This document shows positions 7,423 through 9,285 of a stretch of 9,285 bases of DNA, one piece after another. Origin of the DNA: Treponema sp. (GTDB lineage: Bacteria > Spirochaetota > Spirochaetia > Treponematales > Breznakiellaceae); assembly GCA_031267115.1 (NCBI GenBank), contig JAIRZS010000033.1:1-9285 (forward strand), written 5' to 3'. The notes beneath the pieces were generated by a model. The model was not told the DNA's origin. It made no database searches and was given only the letters and a program-made list of their open reading frames with translations. The stretch's first letter is position 1. The number at the start of each line of letters is the position of its first letter. The position numbers and the translations under genes were made by a program.

Positions 7423-7444
7423 CCCCCGGCAAACCCCCGGCAAA
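7423..7444. repeat. Perfect 11-bp tandem duplication in the loaP-dehydratase gap
   Basis: CCCCCGGCAAA occurs twice head to tail (7423-7433 and 7434-7444). On the coding strand each unit reads TTTGCCGGGGG, so the duplication supplies two G-rich, Shine-Dalgarno-like tracts and a spare TTG before the ATG at 7416. A change in unit number would alter the spacing between the two genes. Confidence 0.8.
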
Positions 7445-7461
7445 TTCCCCGCCGGCCCGGC

Positions 7462-8001
7462 TCAGCCCTTTCCCGCCGCGGAAGACGGCTCGATAGTTTC
7501 AAACGCCAGATCAATGGAAAACGAATCGTCGTAAAGGTCAAGCTTAATCCGCGCCCTCCCTTTCCTTTTGTCGACCTTTATAATTTTCCCCTCAAGCCCT
7601 AAGAGCGGCCCGTCCACCACCACAATCCTGGAATTCTCGTTAAAATAAGCCCTGGACTTCCCGGCCACAGGCCCCACACGCTTGATAAAGTGGAGCACCG
7701 TTTCCAGGTCCCTGCCCTCAAGCGCGCGGATATTCTGGTTCGATTTCAAAAAGCGGAAGAACCCGTCCGTCCTTCTAAAATTCCAGTGGTGGCGCAGGAT
7801 AGAATCGTCGTTTTCCAGTTCCAGAAAAATATAGCCCGGAAAAATACCCGTCTGCCGGGCAAAAACAACGCCCCCCCGCCGCTCGTCAAGCCGCCTCTGG
7901 GGAAAGTAAATCTCCGCCTCGAAGCCAGGGTGGCCCGCCCGGAAAAGCCTGATATATTTTTCCTCGCCCCTCGTCTTAACCTGGATAGCGTAATATTTCA
8001 T
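7462..8001 (-). CDS. loaP: LoaP-type NusG paralogue (specialised transcription antiterminator)
   Basis: The 179-residue protein has an N-terminal NGN domain (YYAIQVKTRGEEKYI at 3-17; GIFPGYIFLELEN at 52-64) and a C-terminal KOW domain (GPLLGLEGKIIKVDKRKGRARIKLDL, in runs 131-143 and 144-156). The spacing and the KOW sequence resemble LoaP more than housekeeping NusG or RfaH. LoaP proteins are known from Firmicutes and Spirochaetes, are usually encoded next to polysaccharide or polyketide operons, and bind a leader RNA hairpin to make RNA polymerase processive. Here it is the first gene of a long operon that begins with glycan genes, which fits self-operon control. The ATG at 8001 has AGAGG a few nt upstream. 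The alternative is a UpxY- or RfaH-like paralogue. The housekeeping NusG is unlikely, given the context and sequence. Confidence 0.85.
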   Translation of the reverse strand: MKYYAIQVKTRGEEKYIRLFRAGHPGFEAEIYFPQRRLDERRGGVVFARQTGIFPGYIFLELENDDSILRHHWNFRRTDGFFRFLKSNQNIRALEGRDLETVLHFIKRVGPVAGKSRAYFNENSRIVVVDGPLLGLEGKIIKVDKRKGRARIKLDLYDDSFSIDLAFETIEPSSAAGKG

Positions 8002-8088
8002 TGATGCCTCTCACCCTACCACAAAACCCCCGTTTATTCCAGCGTCCCCGCCCCCGCCGGTTAACATCGTAAAGGTTTGTCGTAATAC
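8002..8088 (-). other. Short leader of loaP, no recognised element
   Basis: This GC-rich stretch separates loaP from the right repeat copy. I looked for a promoter on the minus strand and saw only weak candidates, such as TACGAT with no properly spaced -35. It contains no tRNA or recognised riboswitch. The operon's start site may lie within or upstream of the hairpin repeat, in which case the hairpins would form its untranslated leader. Confidence 0.3.
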
Positions 8089-8382
8089 GGGCGCATTCCC
8101 GGCGCTCCGCGCCGGGAACCGGGCTTTGCGCTTGTATCTTTTTTGCCTGCGGCAAAAAAGGATACCGCTTCAATCCCTTGCGCTGCGGTAAAACGGCATC
8201 CCTGCCGTTTTACCGCTTTGAGTTTTTGCGGAGCAAAAACTCATGAATCTCCGCAGCCGGCATCCCTGCCGGCCCGCCTGCGGCAAACTCCATCTATCCG
8301 CCGCTGGCGGATAGCAATGGAAACAGCGGCATCCCTGCCGCAGCCCCCACGGCTATGTATTCTACCGCAAAGTCGAAAAAGT
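8089..8382 (-). repeat. Composite intergenic repeat, right (expanded) copy with hairpin cluster
   Basis: Read on the minus strand this repeats the element at 918-1061: the start block (8363-8382) and the core (8089-8183). The core has hairpin 8134-8165 (TTTTTTGCC, loop TGC, GGCAAAAAA, plus GTATC/GATAC arms with the same bulge). It also has hairpin 8096-8118 (TTCCCGGCGC, loop TCC, GCGCCGGGAA). The second hairpin occupies the place of 1036-1054 in the left copy but has an unrelated stem. About 150 bp of extra hairpins (8185-8341) are present between the start block and the core in this copy only. Confidence 0.85.
8185..8341. repeat. Array of five stem-loops with two loop classes
   Basis: In order: 8185-8216 (13-bp perfect stem GCGGTAAAACGGC, loop ATCCCT); 8220-8242 (10-bp stem GAGTTTTTGC, loop GGA); 8256-8273 (6-bp stem GCCGGC, loop ATCCCT); 8294-8314 (9-bp stem CTATCCGCC, loop GCT); 8326-8341 (5-bp stem GCGGC, loop ATCCCT). 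Three hairpins share the identical hexaloop closed by GC pairs while their stems differ. The others have 3-nt loops, like those in the repeat core. No reading frame of note crosses the array. Confidence 0.85.
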
Positions 8383-8424
8383 CGAATAAGTTTTTACCCC
8401 CTGCTTCTTATGCTTTTTCGACTT
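8370..8424. repeat. Long imperfect inverted repeat downstream of the caspase-like gene
   Basis: AAGTCGAAAAAG (8370-8381) pairs perfectly with CTTTTTCGACTT (8413-8424), and ATAAG/CTTAT (8386-8390 and 8407-8411) can pair inside it around a 16-nt loop. It lies about 60 nt past the stop of the caspase-like gene and could act as a transcript end or processing site. There is no U-run after the stem on the minus strand, so it is not a canonical rho-independent terminator. Its left arm overlaps the border block of the composite repeat. Confidence 0.5.
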
Positions 8425-8426
8425 CG

Positions 8427-8489
8427 AATTCGGTGCCAGGCACTCTTTTTCTCGATAAAAATTTATCCATAAATTCGGTGACAGTCACC
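8427..8489. repeat. Two direct repeats AATTCGGTGnCAGnCAC, each a small palindrome
   Basis: AATTCGGTGCCAGGCAC (8427-8443) and AATTCGGTGACAGTCAC (8472-8488) are 45 bp apart. Each contains an odd-centred palindrome around A (GTGCC-A-GGCAC and GGTGAC-A-GTCACC). The two differences between copies are paired changes that keep the palindrome (C and G become A and T). The second copy overlaps the stop codon of the caspase-like gene (8485-8487). Confidence 0.75.
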
Positions 8490-9285
8490 TTCTCGTTCCC
8501 TGAGCGGGGCTTGGTAATTCCTCGATCTGTACCCTCGTTACGCCGGTCCGTGACATCCGCAGGATGTCGCCCAATTCCCCGGAAATATCGGCGATCCGAT
8601 CCGGGTTGATGGCGATACGGCCGGTTACCACCGCTTCTGCCGATAGGCCATTGGCTAGATTGGTTACCTTAACGCGGGTATTTAAGGCCAGGCTGGAATG
8701 GGCTATGTAAGCTCCTGTTCTCGAGGCGTTATATGTGGCGTTCCCCGTCTGGGGCTGTTGTGGGGTGGAAGTTGGCTGAGACGCCGGCGCGAGCCGGGGG
8801 TTCACCACCGGCGGTCTTGGCCCTGGCGCGGGCGTGACCACGGCGGGCCTGTTTCCCAAATACGCGACATCGAAAAACTGCGAGTAGATCGCCGGTATCT
8901 GCATGCCGCCGCTTGCCCGGCGCACGTCCGCGCCGGTCAGACGGAACACTTCGTTTACTTCAAGGTCCGGCTTTTGCAGGTTGTTCAAAAGGTGGGTGGT
9001 AAATAGCCCGTTCCGGCCCTCACCGTCCGCGGCGGCGCTGCCCGCGCTGGTGGCGTACACGATGATACTGTCGGCGGGCTGGTTGCTTACCACCTGGAGG
9101 CCCCGGCTGGCGCTCCGCCGCCAGCTAAAAGGGTTGTCCCGGCAGGCGTCCAGCACCACGATATTCAGGGTGTTCCTTGCCGCGTTCAACTCGTCCAGTA
9201 CCGCCTGCATCGACACCGAGCGGTCCCGCAGGTATGCCTCGCCGGGGATGCTCGCGTCCACCGGTATCAGGTAGTTTTCCCCCCC
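8485..9285 (-). CDS. Caspase-like (peptidase C14) protein with C-terminal RlpA-like barrel, 5' end off window
   Basis: The frame is open from the window edge for 266 residues; the GTG at 9261 is an internal codon, because family homology continues upstream of it. Residues 2-16 (GENYLIPVDASIPGE) and 42-53 (IVVLDACRDNPF) are typical of the C14 caspase p20 domain, with the catalytic cysteine at Cys48. The partner His (usually in a SGHG motif a few residues before GENYLIP) would be just off the edge. IVYATSAGSAAADGEGRNGLFTTHLL (runs 75-90 and 91-100) completes the fold. A Pro-rich linker spans 147-180. Residues 191-256 (IAHSSL, TRVKVTNLANG, RIADISGELGDILRM) match the RlpA double-psi barrel. The Asp of its NDRGPF motif is replaced (VVTGRIA), so lytic activity is doubtful and glycan binding more likely. 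Export is plausible but the N-terminus is not visible. Confidence 0.85.
   Translation of the reverse strand, partial: GGENYLIPVDASIPGEAYLRDRSVSMQAVLDELNAARNTLNIVVLDACRDNPFSWRRSASRGLQVVSNQPADSIIVYATSAGSAAADGEGRNGLFTTHLLNNLQKPDLEVNEVFRLTGADVRRASGGMQIPAIYSQFFDVAYLGNRPAVVTPAPGPRPPVVNPRLAPASQPTSTPQQPQTGNATYNASRTGAYIAHSSLALNTRVKVTNLANGLSAEAVVTGRIAINPDRIADISGELGDILRMSRTGVTRVQIEELPSPAQGTRR

Noticed and set aside
8002..8088. Promoter for the loaP operon
   Set aside because: TACGAT and GAATAA resemble -10 boxes but neither has a credible -35 at the right spacing.
8096..8341. Stem-loop array as a CRISPR array
   Set aside because: Units differ in length and stem sequence, with no constant repeat or uniform spacers and no cas genes nearby.

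Overview
The window looks like a piece of a GC-rich, gut-type spirochaete genome (Treponema or a close relative). This rests on a LoaP-type NusG paralogue, a caspase-like secreted-protein gene, a diverged molybdenum hydroxylase and abundant intergenic hairpin repeats. It is an inference from gene style, with no species-level marker present. Every convincing gene is on the minus strand, so transcription runs from high to low coordinates.

Right edge, 8485-9285: the 3' part of a gene for a caspase-like (C14) domain, a Pro-rich linker and a C-terminal RlpA-like double-psi beta-barrel. It is cut by the window edge. Next, 8089-8489, comes a gene-free stretch packed with stem-loops: two small direct-repeat palindromes, a long imperfect hairpin, and a composite repeat carrying at least seven hairpins.

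Centre, 1094-8001: six tightly packed genes that look like one operon. In transcription order they are a LoaP/NusG-like antiterminator; a soluble NDP-sugar 4,6-dehydratase (FlaA1/CapD type); a DegT/DnrJ/EryC1 sugar aminotransferase; and the three subunits of a xanthine-dehydrogenase-family molybdenum hydroxylase (Mo subunit, 2Fe-2S subunit, FAD subunit). The first three fit a processive antiterminator driving nucleotide amino-sugar synthesis for a surface glycan. The hydroxylase genes have no obvious link to this but follow with 16 nt or less between them. The Mo subunit lacks several cofactor-binding and active-site consensus residues.

Left side: a second, inverted and shorter copy of the composite repeat (918-1061) lies just beyond the operon. 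The two copies therefore bracket the operon in opposite orientation. Between them the flanks are conserved while one hairpin stem has been wholly replaced and is still palindromic.

Left edge, 1-754: an open but rearranged transposase frame. Its first ~58 residues resemble the N-terminus of an IS4/IS1634-type DDE transposase. The rest is an IS110-family transposase with an internal in-frame deletion. A strong sigma70-type promoter and a 24-bp imperfect palindrome sit directly upstream.
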